60,435 nucleotides of DNA from Lachnospiraceae bacterium (GTDB lineage Bacteria > Bacillota > Clostridia > Lachnospirales > Lachnospiraceae), in NCBI GenBank assembly GCA_017470735.1, contig JAFUYB010000008.1, positions 1 through 60,435 of the forward strand, written 5' to 3'. The notes under the pieces are model-generated. The model did no database searches, had not been told where the DNA came from, and worked only from the letters and a program-made list of their open reading frames with translations. Made by a program: the position numbers and the translations under genes. Shown here piece after piece: positions 7,393-16,910 of this stretch. The first letter of the stretch is position 1. Every line of letters begins with the position of its first letter.

Positions 7393-9447
7393 ATGAAAAT
7401 GTTGGGAAGAGGAAAGAAGGCGGAAAAAAAAGGCGGAGGGGGCAGCAGCGTGCGGCCGAAGCGGTCGATTTCGAGCAAGCTGTTAGTCGTACTGCTGCCG
7501 ATGATTGCGGTGGCGATTCTCTTTATTATCTTATTTTTGTCCCAGAGGGCGAAAAAGATCATAGTTGAATTGTCCAACAACTCACTGGAGCAGGAGACAG
7601 TAGCGAATGCGAACATGTTCGCGGGCGATATCGGCAAGTTCATCGGGCAGCTGGACGCATTGGCGGTTACGCTGGAGCAGTTTGAATTTAAAGACAACGA
7701 TGCGATTCTTAAGTTCTTGACTGACGAGTCAACCAAGTTCTCCAAGGACGCGCCGAACGGCGTTTACCTGGCGCTCGATGACGGTTCATGGATCGATCCG
7801 AGCGGCTGGGAGCCGGACGCAGACTATGTGGCGGCAGACCGTCCGTGGTATCAGGATGGTATCAAGAACGCATCCTTTGCGCTTGGCGCGCCGTATCTGG
7901 ACGCGGTTACCAACAGTATGGTGGTGCCGGTGGCGCGGGCGATCACATTGGCAGACGGCCGCAGCGGCGTGGCGGCGTCAGATCTTTCATTGGCAAGCAT
8001 CATGCAGACGGTCAGCGGACTGTCGCCGATGGGACATGGCGTGACGACTTTGCTTGATGGCGATTCGATCCTCTCTTATTCCAATGAGGAGTACAACGGC
8101 ACATCGGTCAGTGACCACCCGGACGACACCTATCTGCAGGCGATGTATGCGGATATCAACAGCACCGGCGAAGTGCAGAAGATCAAGGACGGCAGCAAGA
8201 CCTATTACGCGGATTTTGAGCCGATCAACGGGACATCGTGGACGCTGATCTCATCGGTATTGGAAAAGGATGTCATGCGTGAGCTCAACCAGTTCCAGAT
8301 GGTATGCTGGATTCTGGCGGTCATCGTGATCATCGCGATCGCGGTCGTGATGCTGCAGCTGATCGCACGGATCATTACCAGACCGGTTAAGGAGCTGACA
8401 GACAATATCATACGGATCACCAACAGCGATTTTACAGTGGATATCGACGACAGCGGCAACGACGAGATCGGTCTGATGAATACCAATATGAAGAAATTCA
8501 TCACCCATATGCGCCAGTCGCTCGGGCAGATGCGTGACGAGACCAATCAGCTTTCAGAGGAGGCTCTCAACAGCCGCAGTTCTTCTGAGAATATGAACTC
8601 ACAGGCAAAAGAGCAGTCCGATTCGATGGAGCAGATCCGTGGCGCGATGGACGGCATGGCAGGCGCGGTGACGGAGCTGGCGACCAATGCGACAGAACTT
8701 GCCGGCATGGTCAGCGATCTGACCCAGGAAGGCAACACCGCGGACGAGACGATGAAGATCCTTGTCGAGAAGGCCGGCGAAGGCCAGCGTGACATGAATA
8801 TCGTAACGGCGAGCATGGATTCGATTTCCGAAGCGATGAAGGAAATGAATGATGTCGTAACGACCGTGGATGAGAGCGCAAAGAAGATCACAGGCATCGT
8901 TGAGATGATCAACTCGATCGCGGGACAGACGAATCTGCTGTCACTGAACGCGTCAATCGAGGCAGCCCGTGCGGGTGAGGCAGGCAAGGGCTTTGCGGTT
9001 GTGGCAACAGAGATCGGTTCCCTGGCCAATGACAGTGCTGAGGCGAGCCGTGAGATCGGCGCGATCATCAATGAGATCAGCGGACAGATTACGAACCTCG
9101 CAGAGAAATCCGCTGCCAACATGGAAGAGATCGAGCGCAGTACGGCATCTGTCGCGACGGCAGAGACGACCTTTGAGGAGATCTTCCGCAACCTTGACAT
9201 CACCGGCGAGTCAATGAAGAAGATGATCGGCATGATGAGTGAGATTGACAACATCGCGTCGAGCGTGGCGGCGATTTCCGAGGAGCAGTCAGCAAGCTCC
9301 GAAGAGGTGACGGCAACCGTCGAGACATTGGCGATCAGCGCAGGTGAAGTCGCGGACGAGAGCCAGAATGTGACAGACAGCGCGAACACGGTTTCACAGT
9401 CGGCAGAGACGATCAATGACTTTGTTGCGACCTTCAAGCTGGAGTGA
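7393..9447 (+). CDS. Methyl-accepting chemotaxis protein with dCache sensor
   Basis: The 684-residue transmembrane chemoreceptor senses a small ligand outside the cell and controls CheA. Transmembrane helix 1 is at about 29-50, then an extracellular dCache domain (with ADRPWYQDG near residue 150 and [19 protein letters not shown]). Helix 2 lies near 303-326, followed by a HAMP linker and a long coiled-coil signalling domain. The hairpin tip with [23 protein letters not shown] is around 508-530. No C-terminal CheR-docking pentapeptide is present. The AGGAAGGGG ribosome site serves ATG 7393 or the in-frame ATG 7399. No che or flagellar genes are adjacent. The ligand cannot be read from the sequence; dCache receptors of this form often bind amino acids. 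Confidence 0.92.
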   Translation: MKMLGRGKKAEKKGGGGSSVRPKRSISSKLLVVLLPMIAVAILFIILFLSQRAKKIIVELSNNSLEQETVANANMFAGDIGKFIGQLDALAVTLEQFEFKDNDAILKFLTDESTKFSKDAPNGVYLALDDGSWIDPSGWEPDADYVAADRPWYQDGIKNASFALGAPYLDAVTNSMVVPVARAITLADGRSGVAASDLSLASIMQTVSGLSPMGHGVTTLLDGDSILSYSNEEYNGTSVSDHPDDTYLQAMYADINSTGEVQKIKDGSKTYYADFEPINGTSWTLISSVLEKDVMRELNQFQMVCWILAVIVIIAIAVVMLQLIARIITRPVKELTDNIIRITNSDFTVDIDDSGNDEIGLMNTNMKKFITHMRQSLGQMRDETNQLSEEALNSRSSSENMNSQAKEQSDSMEQIRGAMDGMAGAVTELATNATELAGMVSDLTQEGNTADETMKILVEKAGEGQRDMNIVTASMDSISEAMKEMNDVVTTVDESAKKITGIVEMINSIAGQTNLLSLNASIEAARAGEAGKGFAVVATEIGSLANDSAEASREIGAIINEISGQITNLAEKSAANMEEIERSTASVATAETTFEEIFRNLDITGESMKKMIGMMSEIDNIASSVAAISEEQSASSEEVTATVETLAISAGEVADESQNVTDSANTVSQSAETINDFVATFKLE

Positions 9448-9467
9448 GTGATTCCGGAAATAAGATG

Positions 9468-9508
9468 AAAAAATCCGCAGGGGAGCAAAAATCTCCTGCG
9501 GATTTTTT
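9468..9508. terminator. Bidirectional terminator between chemoreceptor and HD-GYP genes
   Basis: AAAAATCCGCAGGGGAG pairs with CTCCTGCGGATTTTTT around a short loop. A-run on one side and T-run on the other allow it to end both converging transcripts. Confidence 0.85.
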
Positions 9509-9562
9509 ATAGCTTATGAGGGGTCACGGAATTGCCCGGTTTTATTGTGGCAGTTCCTTTTA

Positions 9563-10630
9563 TTATTCCGCAATGCCGACGATTGTGACATTGCGGTATT
9601 TCTCGTCTTGTGCCAGCGAAACTTTCATTCCGAATACGGACACATCCGGGCGCAGGGGCAGACCGACATGGTTGTGCGTGACGAGGCCTTTGGTGCCGTC
9701 GGAAAGTAAGACCCATTCGCCGATCGGATAAGGCGCGATGATCTCAGTCAATGCGCGCACGGCATCTGTCGGGAATGCCTGACTTCCCATCAGATATTCC
9801 AACGCCTCTCCCTGCAGCATCGGTGAGCTGTTGTAAGGAGTCGCGGCGACCAGGTTGTCATAAGCGGACGCCAGACCGACGATCTGTGCCGCGAGGTTGA
9901 TCTTGCCTGCAGGCAGTCCCTGCGGATAACCGGTACCGTCGATGTGCTCGTGATGCTGCCATACCGCGTAGAGCGTATCGACAGGCATATTCAATTTCTG
10001 AAGCACTTCAAACATGATCCGGGGATGCTCCCGCAAAAGCTTGCGCTCCTCGTCGGATATCTTTTCTTTTCCTAAGAGCTGCGGGTATTTCAGCTTGCCA
10101 AGGTCGTGGAGCAACGCTGCCATGCCGCAGTCCGCCATGAATTTAAGCCCCAGCCCCATGCGGATCGCCATGCCGATCGAAATCAGGCAGGTGTAATACG
10201 AATGCGCTGAGATCCAGTTTTTGCTGTTGCGCGAATCTTCCAATTCAAACAGCAGCCGGTTCTTGGCGTTCAGGCGCATGAAGGCCATGCTGGTATCATC
10301 GACGAATTCCTGGAATTCTTTTAAAGTCTTTTGAAATTCCGCGTCAAACGGGTCATCAAAAATCCGCTTATTCGTAAAAGTCTTTTTTAGGAGGGAGACG
10401 ATCCGCAGGGCGTCCATATCGTCGACAAGCGGTTCGGGGATCTCAATATTTTCCCGGCGGCTGACATGCTGGACATAGATGCCCTTAAAGCCCTGCGCTT
10501 TTAACGCTTCGATCGCTTTTTCCGTGATTTTCGTACCTGCAGCCATCAGCATCATCCCGCGCTCGTCGTGCAGCGGACGCGCGAGGATATCGCCCTGTTT
10601 GATGTTTTTGGCCCGCACATATTCCAACAT
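9563..10630 (-). CDS. HD-GYP domain cyclic-di-GMP phosphodiesterase
   Basis: The 355-residue cytoplasmic enzyme is expected to hydrolyse c-di-GMP to GMP. An N-terminal domain of about 120 residues (LEYVRAKNIKQGDILARPLHD) precedes the HD-GYP core. H143 comes first, then HDLGKL at 175-180 and HHEHIDGTGYPQGLP from 226, with all expected metal-binding histidines and the GYP motif. The ATG at 10630 is preferred over 10675 because GGAG lies seven bases before it. It is monocistronic, convergent with the chemoreceptor gene and divergent from the beta-helix protein gene. Together with the GGDEF-EAL gene at 26347 it shows that the host uses c-di-GMP. Confidence 0.9.
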   Translation of the reverse strand: MLEYVRAKNIKQGDILARPLHDERGMMLMAAGTKITEKAIEALKAQGFKGIYVQHVSRRENIEIPEPLVDDMDALRIVSLLKKTFTNKRIFDDPFDAEFQKTLKEFQEFVDDTSMAFMRLNAKNRLLFELEDSRNSKNWISAHSYYTCLISIGMAIRMGLGLKFMADCGMAALLHDLGKLKYPQLLGKEKISDEERKLLREHPRIMFEVLQKLNMPVDTLYAVWQHHEHIDGTGYPQGLPAGKINLAAQIVGLASAYDNLVAATPYNSSPMLQGEALEYLMGSQAFPTDAVRALTEIIAPYPIGEWVLLSDGTKGLVTHNHVGLPLRPDVSVFGMKVSLAQDEKYRNVTIVGIAE

Positions 10631-10680
10631 AGTCGTTCTCCAGTAATATGACAAATGTAAAATCCGTTTGTTCAAATATC

Positions 10681-10709
10681 ATTAAAATGGATTCTGTGTC
10701 ATTTGTCAA
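10681..10709 (-). promoter_or_regulatory. Promoter of the HD-GYP gene
   Basis: On the minus strand TTGACA (10704-10709), 17-bp spacer, TTTAAT (10681-10686), about 50 bases ahead of the start codon. Confidence 0.65.
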
Positions 10710-10756
10710 TGTGGTTTTGGGATTATTTCACTTGTTGGACCAGACATAAATGGGGA

Positions 10757-10785
10757 TTGACAAGAGAACGGTTTTGTGGTAACTT
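10757..10785 (+). promoter_or_regulatory. Promoter of the secreted beta-helix protein gene
   Basis: TTGACA (10757-10762), 17-bp spacer, TAACTT (10780-10785), giving a leader of roughly 110 bases to the ATG at 10900. Confidence 0.55.
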
Positions 10786-10899
10786 TTCCATACATTTTTC
10801 TATTTCACATCAAATCATATTTTATTCTGCGAAGCAGCATTCGGGTTGGCCGCGGCGGCGCGGCTGTTCGGACATTTTTCATGTGGAAAGGAATTTCAG

Positions 10900-13878
10900 A
10901 TGCGAAGGATGAGGCATTTATGGGGAAAGTGCGTCTTGTTTTTGGCAGGCGTACTGGCTGTAGCTTTTGGCGTGCTGGGACAGGAAAAGGAAGCGCAGGC
11001 GGCAACTTCGGTGACAAAGGCGTCACAGTTTTACAGCGCGGCAGAGAGCGGTAATGATATTTCACTTGCAAAGAATATCGTGCTGACCAAGCCGGTCTGG
11101 GTAAAAAAGGGCGCAGATTTGTATGGAAACGGATACAAAATTCAGTTTGAATCGTCATCTGCGGAGGTCGATTTTCTGATATTTACAGGCGGGACGAGCA
11201 GCAATCCCAGCGTAATCGATGATGTCAATATTGTAACTAAGGATGGCACATACTGCGGTAACGGGATTGCTACGGAATCAGGCTGTGTGTTGAAGATGAC
11301 AGATGTGATTGTCCACAAATTTTTTCAGGGAATATCAACATACGGCAACACAACGATGGTGGATTGTAAGATTCACAGAAATGGAAATGACGGATGGGTG
11401 CCGCATGGCAAGTCCTACACGCACACGGTCAAAAATTGCGATTTTTATGACAACGGTGATTGGCGGGACAGCAGCGGATACGCGGTCAAATTTTCAAAGA
11501 GTGATGCCTATAATCAGAATTTTGGAACGGCGGCAAGCGCAATGAGCTGCTGGGGCGGAAAGTTTACGATTACGGGATGTGATATATACAATAATGAAAA
11601 TTGCGGGATCATTACGCAGTCAGATTGTACGGTAAGCATCAACAACTGCGAGATCTATGAAAACGGGGTCGGCAATGATCAGGTTCGGTCGGGGATTCAG
11701 ATCAAAGGTTCGTCGGATAATGTGACGATGACCGGAGGAGGGATTTACGATAACCCTGTTGACGGCGTGCGGGTTACGGCCGGAACATTCCGGCAGGAAA
11801 GCGGTACCATTTACAGCAACAGTTCATTTGGGCTCCGCGTCAATGGCGGGACTGGATATCTGACCGGCGGGACGGTCCGGGACAATGGAACGGATGGCGT
11901 GCGCATCAGCAGCGGCTCATTTTCCCAGACTGGCGGAACGATAAGCGGTAATGGAACGGATGGAATACGCATCAGCGCCGGAAAGGCTGTCCAATCCGGC
12001 GGAACAGTGAAAAATAATGGTTCAGATGGTGTCGGCGTACGCACCGATGATTCGACATTTGTGCAGGATGGAGGCACAATCAGCGGCAATGGCAGGTACG
12101 GCATATATCAAAACGGAACATATAAAATGGCAAAAGCCGCGTCGGTCAGTGTGGAAGACAGCAAAAACTACATATATTTGACATCCGGTCATTTCATTCA
12201 TTTAAGTGAAAAGCTGACCGCGTCAGGACAACTCGGAAAGATCCACACTGCTTCAGATGACAGACAGCTGGCGAGGCAGGTAATAAAGGCGACAAGCGCG
12301 GTGCCCGATTCGCATATTGCGTCTTTGAATGGACGATTTGCGCTGGGGTTTGCAAAGGTTGTAATGACAACAGGAGCGGAAGAGAGGAATCTGCCCAATG
12401 CCGCGGTTCGTGCGGGAAATGGAGTGAACGCGCCTGCAAACACGATGATTTTAAGCGGTACATTGACAGGAAAATACAAATCCGGGGTAAAGCAGGCTCA
12501 GATCGAAAGTGTTCCGGGATTTTCGATTGACAATGTGCCGGAAAAGGAAAACTATTATTGGAAGGAGTCTTACACATTTTCCGGACTCGGCGGAAGACCT
12601 GTACCGCGCAAATCGCTTCGTGACGGAAACGGAAATGAGAGTATATTTGCCATTGGAGGGAGCATGATTTTTCAGGGCTGGACTTCTTCGGTCGGACTGA
12701 ATGACGAACCGCTGGCAAGGGCATTGGAGATACCGGCTGAACGATTGGGCGATGATGTGGTTTTCACGGCAGTATGGGATTTCCGGTTTGATCTTCTGTT
12801 TTGCGGGAACGGACAGACGAACGCGGCGGAAGCGCCGGATTATGAGATATACGATCTGGCAGCGGAATCGGCAATGCCCGCAAACGACGGACCGCAGCAC
12901 AATAGCGCATATCTGGAACGGGATGCCGGCGCGACGACCGGATATTTTGGCAAGGCTTATCAATGGACGGCGGCGGAACAGAAACGCTATGACAAAAACA
13001 GGGAAAGCTTCGTCGATTATTTAGACAAATACGCCTTTGAAGGCTGGTCAAAACGGGCAGACTGTACTTATAAGGATGAAGACCTGCTGCGGCCCGGAAC
13101 GCTGCTTGGCGGCAAGTTTAAGGAGAGCGCGGATGTATTGGACTGGTTTTTCCGGGAATTGGCGCAGGTGACAGAGGCAAGCAGCCGCACGGCGACGGAT
13201 GGCAAGGTGGGAATCTGTTACTATGCTGTCTGGGATCGATTTCCGGAAATTGACGCGTTGGACCGGTATTTCTTATGGTCAGATGTGAAAGCAGGACGGA
13301 TTACGGAAGAAGAGCTGCTAAAAAAAGTATCGTCCGCGGATACAGAAGACGGCGCATTGGAGAACGGGACGGCTGTGCGTTTAGTGGATTATAGTAAGGA
13401 TGATTTGTCGGATTTGGGTGACGCAGGCAGTATGTCTGTCCGGTATGCGGCGACCGATATGGCGGGCAATACCGCATATTATGATGTGGCGGTTCATATT
13501 GCCGGTGATGAGGGAAGCATGTCGCGGATCGGGGGATCAAGCGGGACAGATCGTCGGGCACCGATTTATTTGCGTTTTGTTTCCGAGGAGTTCTTTGGTT
13601 TGGGGGCGGATTGCAAAGAGGAAGCATCCGCGAAAGCCGCGTATAACGGAGGAGCGCTTGAACCGTATTCCGTGTGGTATCAAAAAGAAGGCTACCGGAA
13701 GGAATTGGAAAGAGCGTTTGCTTCATTAAAAGAGGAAAAATTTGCTAAAAATTATTCATATGGGCAGAGTGATATTAAAAAAGCCCAGGCTTTCTTGCGG
13801 TCGGACGAGGCCAAAATCCCGGATGATACATTCCGGGAAAAATTTGCCAGTGAGTTTGTGCAGACGGCAGAGAAGTGA
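10900..13878 (+). CDS. Secreted right-handed beta-helix protein
   Basis: The 992-residue protein begins with a signal peptide (MRRMRHLWGKCVLFLAGVLA, cleavage probably after EAQA near residue 34). Residues of about 60-430 form repeated turns such as GGTISGNGTDGIRISAG and GGTVRDNGTDGVRISSG, typical of parallel beta-helices (NosD/pectate-lyase-like fold). Later parts contain FQGWTSS and FEGWSKR blocks that resemble Listeria-Bacteroides (InlB B-type) repeats, and a YAATDMAGNTAYYDV strand as in Ig-like domains. No LPXTG motif, SLH domain or C-terminal membrane helix is visible, so anchoring is unclear. The start is fixed by GGAAAGGA upstream and the signal peptide. Substrate unknown; a surface adhesin or glycan-binding role is inference. 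Confidence 0.8.
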   Translation: MRRMRHLWGKCVLFLAGVLAVAFGVLGQEKEAQAATSVTKASQFYSAAESGNDISLAKNIVLTKPVWVKKGADLYGNGYKIQFESSSAEVDFLIFTGGTSSNPSVIDDVNIVTKDGTYCGNGIATESGCVLKMTDVIVHKFFQGISTYGNTTMVDCKIHRNGNDGWVPHGKSYTHTVKNCDFYDNGDWRDSSGYAVKFSKSDAYNQNFGTAASAMSCWGGKFTITGCDIYNNENCGIITQSDCTVSINNCEIYENGVGNDQVRSGIQIKGSSDNVTMTGGGIYDNPVDGVRVTAGTFRQESGTIYSNSSFGLRVNGGTGYLTGGTVRDNGTDGVRISSGSFSQTGGTISGNGTDGIRISAGKAVQSGGTVKNNGSDGVGVRTDDSTFVQDGGTISGNGRYGIYQNGTYKMAKAASVSVEDSKNYIYLTSGHFIHLSEKLTASGQLGKIHTASDDRQLARQVIKATSAVPDSHIASLNGRFALGFAKVVMTTGAEERNLPNAAVRAGNGVNAPANTMILSGTLTGKYKSGVKQAQIESVPGFSIDNVPEKENYYWKESYTFSGLGGRPVPRKSLRDGNGNESIFAIGGSMIFQGWTSSVGLNDEPLARALEIPAERLGDDVVFTAVWDFRFDLLFCGNGQTNAAEAPDYEIYDLAAESAMPANDGPQHNSAYLERDAGATTGYFGKAYQWTAAEQKRYDKNRESFVDYLDKYAFEGWSKRADCTYKDEDLLRPGTLLGGKFKESADVLDWFFRELAQVTEASSRTATDGKVGICYYAVWDRFPEIDALDRYFLWSDVKAGRITEEELLKKVSSADTEDGALENGTAVRLVDYSKDDLSDLGDAGSMSVRYAATDMAGNTAYYDVAVHIAGDEGSMSRIGGSSGTDRRAPIYLRFVSEEFFGLGADCKEEASAKAAYNGGALEPYSVWYQKEGYRKELERAFASLKEEKFAKNYSYGQSDIKKAQAFLRSDEAKIPDDTFREKFASEFVQTAEK

Positions 13879-13927
13879 TATAATGGCGAAACAGTGAGTC
13901 GAAGGATTGAGGAAAGGAGGGATGCTT

Positions 13928-14308
13928 GTGGGTGAGAAGGATTATGATAAAGTTCGGGGAATTGTTAAAGAGGAATTGCGGAAAGAAGTTCGGACACTTA
14001 GGGAAGAAATTCAGGAATTCAGAGAGGAAATGCATGGAGAGATCCGTGAGGTCAGAGAAGAAATCCAGAATTCAGAAAAGCGGATGACGGAAAAAATCAG
14101 GGAATCTGAAGAACGGACGAATCAGAAAATAAGTGACGAGATACAGAAATCTGAAAAACGGATGGGACAGAAGATGAAAATGGAGATTCGCAGATCGGAG
14201 AACACCATTTTAAAGGAAATTGACAGACTGCAGAGTCTGTTTATGGAACAAATAAACATGTCAGCAAGAACGAGTACAGTAAAGGAGGAACGGTATGCCA
14301 TTCATTGA
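13928..14308 (+). CDS. Coiled-coil protein of unknown function
   Basis: The product is about 126 residues of nearly continuous charged coiled coil (EELRKEVRTLREEIQEFREE, then repeated EIQxSEKRM blocks), with no membrane helix or signal. GTG at 13928 is preferred because GGAGG lies seven bases before it; the ATG at 13922 is only one base from that site. The last 14 bases overlap the following tautomerase gene, whose ribosome site lies inside this ORF, so the two may be co-translated. Similar small coiled-coil ORFs are common in Clostridia without known role. Confidence 0.6.
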   Translation: MGEKDYDKVRGIVKEELRKEVRTLREEIQEFREEMHGEIREVREEIQNSEKRMTEKIRESEERTNQKISDEIQKSEKRMGQKMKMEIRRSENTILKEIDRLQSLFMEQINMSARTSTVKEERYAIH

Positions 14309-14636
14309 TTCAAAGATTTCAGTCAAAGCAACGGAGCAGCAGAAGGAGAACATCAAAAAGGCACTGGGAGAAGCAGTGTCCATCCTGCATAAATCAGAGA
14401 ATTTCCTGATGGTCGGCATCAATGACGGATACGATCTGTACATGGCAGGGGAAAAGCTTGACAAGGGCGCCTATGTCGAGGTCAGTCTGTTCGGGAATGC
14501 GTCATCCGCGGATTATTCCAAGATGACAGGCGCGATCTGTGACATTATGGGAAAGGAGCTGGACATCCCGGGCAATAAGGTCTATGTGACTTACCACGGA
14601 ATCTCAGACTGGGGATGGAACGGATCGAATTTTTAA
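14295..14636 (+). CDS. MIF-like tautomerase family protein
   Basis: The 113-residue protein keeps the N-terminal Pro (MPFIDSKISVKAT) that acts as catalytic base in the tautomerase/MIF superfamily, the helix EQQKENIKKALGEAVSIL, and the C-terminal YVTYHGISDWGWNGSNF that matches MIF proteins (Y..Y.....WGWNG..F). The family catalyses phenylpyruvate or D-dopachrome tautomerisation; the physiological substrate in bacteria is unknown. Eukaryotic MIF is a cytokine, so gut bacterial homologues are of interest as host mimics, but no secretion signal is present here. GGAGG precedes the ATG. A strong terminator follows. Confidence 0.85.
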   Translation: MPFIDSKISVKATEQQKENIKKALGEAVSILHKSENFLMVGINDGYDLYMAGEKLDKGAYVEVSLFGNASSADYSKMTGAICDIMGKELDIPGNKVYVTYHGISDWGWNGSNF

Positions 14637-14661
14637 CCAATAGAAAGAGTGAATGTTTCGG

Positions 14662-14690
14662 TGTCCCGGCGATTTTGCCGGGACATTTTC
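14662..14690 (+). terminator. Terminator behind the tautomerase gene
   Basis: TGTCCCGGC pairs with GCCGGGACA around GATTTT, followed by TTTTCG. Located 25 bases after the stop codon. Confidence 0.75.
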
Positions 14691-14698
14691 GTATACAG

Positions 14699-14728
14699 TT
14701 GACAAACGAAATATAGCGTGCTATATTT
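14699..14728 (+). promoter_or_regulatory. marR-RND operon promoter with palindromic operator
   Basis: TTGACA (14699-14704), exactly 17 bp, TATATT (14722-14727). The spacer and -10 box are filled by the palindrome AAATATAGC-GT-GCTATATTT (14709-14728). This is the natural site for the MarR protein encoded next to bind and repress its own operon. Confidence 0.75.
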
Positions 14729-14746
14729 TGGCAGAGGTAAAAGCTT

Positions 14747-15193
14747 ATGTCAAAGATGGATACATTCGCGGAACTGATGAAACAGATCATCGAAATGCTG
14801 TCAAAACGGGCAAATCGGATGATGAAAAAGAACGATCTGACCTTTACCCAGATGATGGTGCTGAAGATGCTGATGGATGAAGAGGATCATACACTTTCCC
14901 AGGGAAAGATCACCCAGGGACTGATGGTGTCGCAGCCGACCGTGGCGGGCGTGATCAAGCGGATGCATAAAAAGGATTTCATACGCATTTTGCCGGACTC
15001 GTCGGATGGCAGGATCAAGATCATCCAGCTGGCCGACAGGGGAAGGGACTGTTATCAGGCAACAGAAGAAAAAAGGCAGGAGATGGCAGATATTTTCTGG
15101 TCTGCATTTACCACGGAGGAGAGAGATATTTTTATCGCTCTTCTGGCAAAGCTGCGTGATTCGCTGGCGGAGACAGAAGAGAAAGACAGTTGA
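14747..15193 (+). CDS. MarR family transcriptional regulator
   Basis: The 148-residue protein has the MarR winged helix: MDTFAELMKQIIEMLSKRANRMM dimer helix, TFTQMMVLKMLMDEE, recognition helix region KITQGLMVSQPTVAGVIKRMHKKDFI, and a wing RILPDSSDGRIKIIQLADRG. It is the first gene of an operon with an RND adaptor and RND pump and sits on a promoter with a perfect palindrome, so it probably represses the efflux genes until a ligand releases it. The ligand cannot be predicted. Confidence 0.88.
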   Translation: MSKMDTFAELMKQIIEMLSKRANRMMKKNDLTFTQMMVLKMLMDEEDHTLSQGKITQGLMVSQPTVAGVIKRMHKKDFIRILPDSSDGRIKIIQLADRGRDCYQATEEKRQEMADIFWSAFTTEERDIFIALLAKLRDSLAETEEKDS

Positions 15194-15234
15194 GTCCGGA
15201 ATGGGGGATTATAGAAAGGAACGGTTTTGGATCT

Positions 15235-16908
15235 ATGAGGAGAATGGTTCTTTCGGCAACGGCTTGTATGCTGATCGCATCGATGGTGCTTGGCGGATGC
15301 AATAAAAAGCCTGAACAAGAGGAGGAGACCTCGGCTCTGACAGTGGATGTCAAGGTGGCAAAGCATAAAGAGCTGGTGATTGCGGAGACCTATGTCGGCA
15401 CGGCATCGGCTCAGCAGGAGGTGACAGTTTATCCGACGGCATCGGGAGAAGTCTTACAGGTCAATGTCAAGAGCGGTGATGCGGTGACGGAAGGACAGCA
15501 GCTGTTCAAGCTCGATGACGAATCGGCGCGGCTGAACTTAAAAAACGCACAGGCCGGTTTAGCGAGCCAGCAGGCACAGGTCGATCAAACGCTGGGCGGG
15601 CAGACGGCACTGAACCAGCAGAAAGAGCAGCAGGGCATCGACAGCGCGGAGCGTTCCGCGGACACTTATGCCAGGTCGGCAAAAGAAGCGGAGCAGAATA
15701 TCGCCCGTGGCGAACGGGCTGTGGAAAATGCGGCTCAGGACCGGGATGAGGCGAAAGATAAATACGAGACGGCAAAGTCCTTGCTGAGCGACTGGGAGGA
15801 TCTGCAGGATGATGTGGATGCTTTTGACGGAAAAACATTGTCTGCGGCGAATGCAATGACTGTGGGATCGTACGATGGGACAAACCCGACCGCGAGTGAC
15901 CTTGATGATGTGGCGGATATTGTTTCGGATGCCCGTGACGCGGGTCTCGATCCGTCTTCCATATCTGAATCGGGAGTAGACAGTCTGAAATTGGCTTTGC
16001 GGTCACAGAACCGTGCCGTAGATTCTGCTAAGGATGCTCTGCAGGATTACAGGCGTTCTGAAAAAAAAGCAGAGGACGCGGAGGCGAATGCCGATGCAGA
16101 GTTGGACAATGCCGTGGCGAATCAGGAACTGACGGACGGGCAGATGTTAGAGGAGCAGAGAAAGGCACTTCAGGCAGGGCTTGCCTCTACTGCGGTAGGC
16201 GTTGAGCAGGCACAGTACGCTCTTGACCAGTACACGACCAAATCGCCGATTACCGGCGTGGTAGAGTCAGTCAGCATTGATCCGCACGATACGGTCGGAC
16301 CGTCGACTGCGGCGATGATCATCACCAACAAAGACAGCATGAAAATCGATTTTTCCGTGACGGAGACTGTCCGTGACAATCTCTCGGTCGGGCAGAAGGT
16401 CAAGGTCATCAAGGATGATAAGAAATACAAGGGCACGATCACGGAAGTGGGCGAGATGTTGGATTCGGCGACCGGGATGTTCAAGATCCAGGCAGTTGTC
16501 AACGGCGGCGACGGTTTGCTCAATGGCACGACGGTGACGGTCAAGGTGGACAGCTACCGGGATGACAGCGGCATCGTGATCCCTTATGACGCGGTCTATT
16601 ATTCAAATGGAGAGCCGTATATCTATGTCGTCGAAGACGGCAAAGCGGTTCGGAGGGATGTCGAGACCGGCATGTTTGATGAGAAGCATATTGTGATCGC
16701 GTCGGGGCTTGATGCCGGGGAGCAGGTCATTACGAGCTGGTCCGCGGATCTGCGTGACGGGGCGGAAGTGCAGGTTGCCGGGGAGGAGTCGGATTCCTCT
16801 GACGGTGATAAATCCGAGGAAATAAAAGAGACGGAAAAAGAGACAGGCAGCCAGTCCGATGAAGAGGCGGACGACTCTGACGACAACACAGAAAAGGCAG
16901 GTGATTGA
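15235..16908 (+). CDS. RND efflux periplasmic-adaptor-like lipoprotein (MFP subunit)
   Basis: The product of about 557 residues opens with a lipoprotein signal (MRRMVLSATACMLIASMVLGGC, lipobox LGGC), so it would be anchored outside the membrane. It has the split lipoyl/barrel-sandwich halves (EVTVYPTASGEVLQVNVKSGDAV and TKSPITGVVESVSIDPHDTV), an unusually long coiled-coil hairpin of about 230 residues between them, then the beta-barrel and membrane-proximal domains. The C-terminal tail is very acidic. It pairs with the RND pump encoded three bases downstream. The start at 15235 is set by the signal peptide; the ribosome site is weak, suggesting coupling to marR. Confidence 0.88.
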   Translation: MRRMVLSATACMLIASMVLGGCNKKPEQEEETSALTVDVKVAKHKELVIAETYVGTASAQQEVTVYPTASGEVLQVNVKSGDAVTEGQQLFKLDDESARLNLKNAQAGLASQQAQVDQTLGGQTALNQQKEQQGIDSAERSADTYARSAKEAEQNIARGERAVENAAQDRDEAKDKYETAKSLLSDWEDLQDDVDAFDGKTLSAANAMTVGSYDGTNPTASDLDDVADIVSDARDAGLDPSSISESGVDSLKLALRSQNRAVDSAKDALQDYRRSEKKAEDAEANADAELDNAVANQELTDGQMLEEQRKALQAGLASTAVGVEQAQYALDQYTTKSPITGVVESVSIDPHDTVGPSTAAMIITNKDSMKIDFSVTETVRDNLSVGQKVKVIKDDKKYKGTITEVGEMLDSATGMFKIQAVVNGGDGLLNGTTVTVKVDSYRDDSGIVIPYDAVYYSNGEPYIYVVEDGKAVRRDVETGMFDEKHIVIASGLDAGEQVITSWSADLRDGAEVQVAGEESDSSDGDKSEEIKETEKETGSQSDEEADDSDDNTEKAGD

Positions 16909-16910
16909 CC

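Noticed and set aside
8547-9488. Long minus-strand ORF of 313 codons opposite the chemoreceptor gene
   Set aside because: It mirrors the GC-biased codons of the MCP signalling domain; no ribosome site or family.
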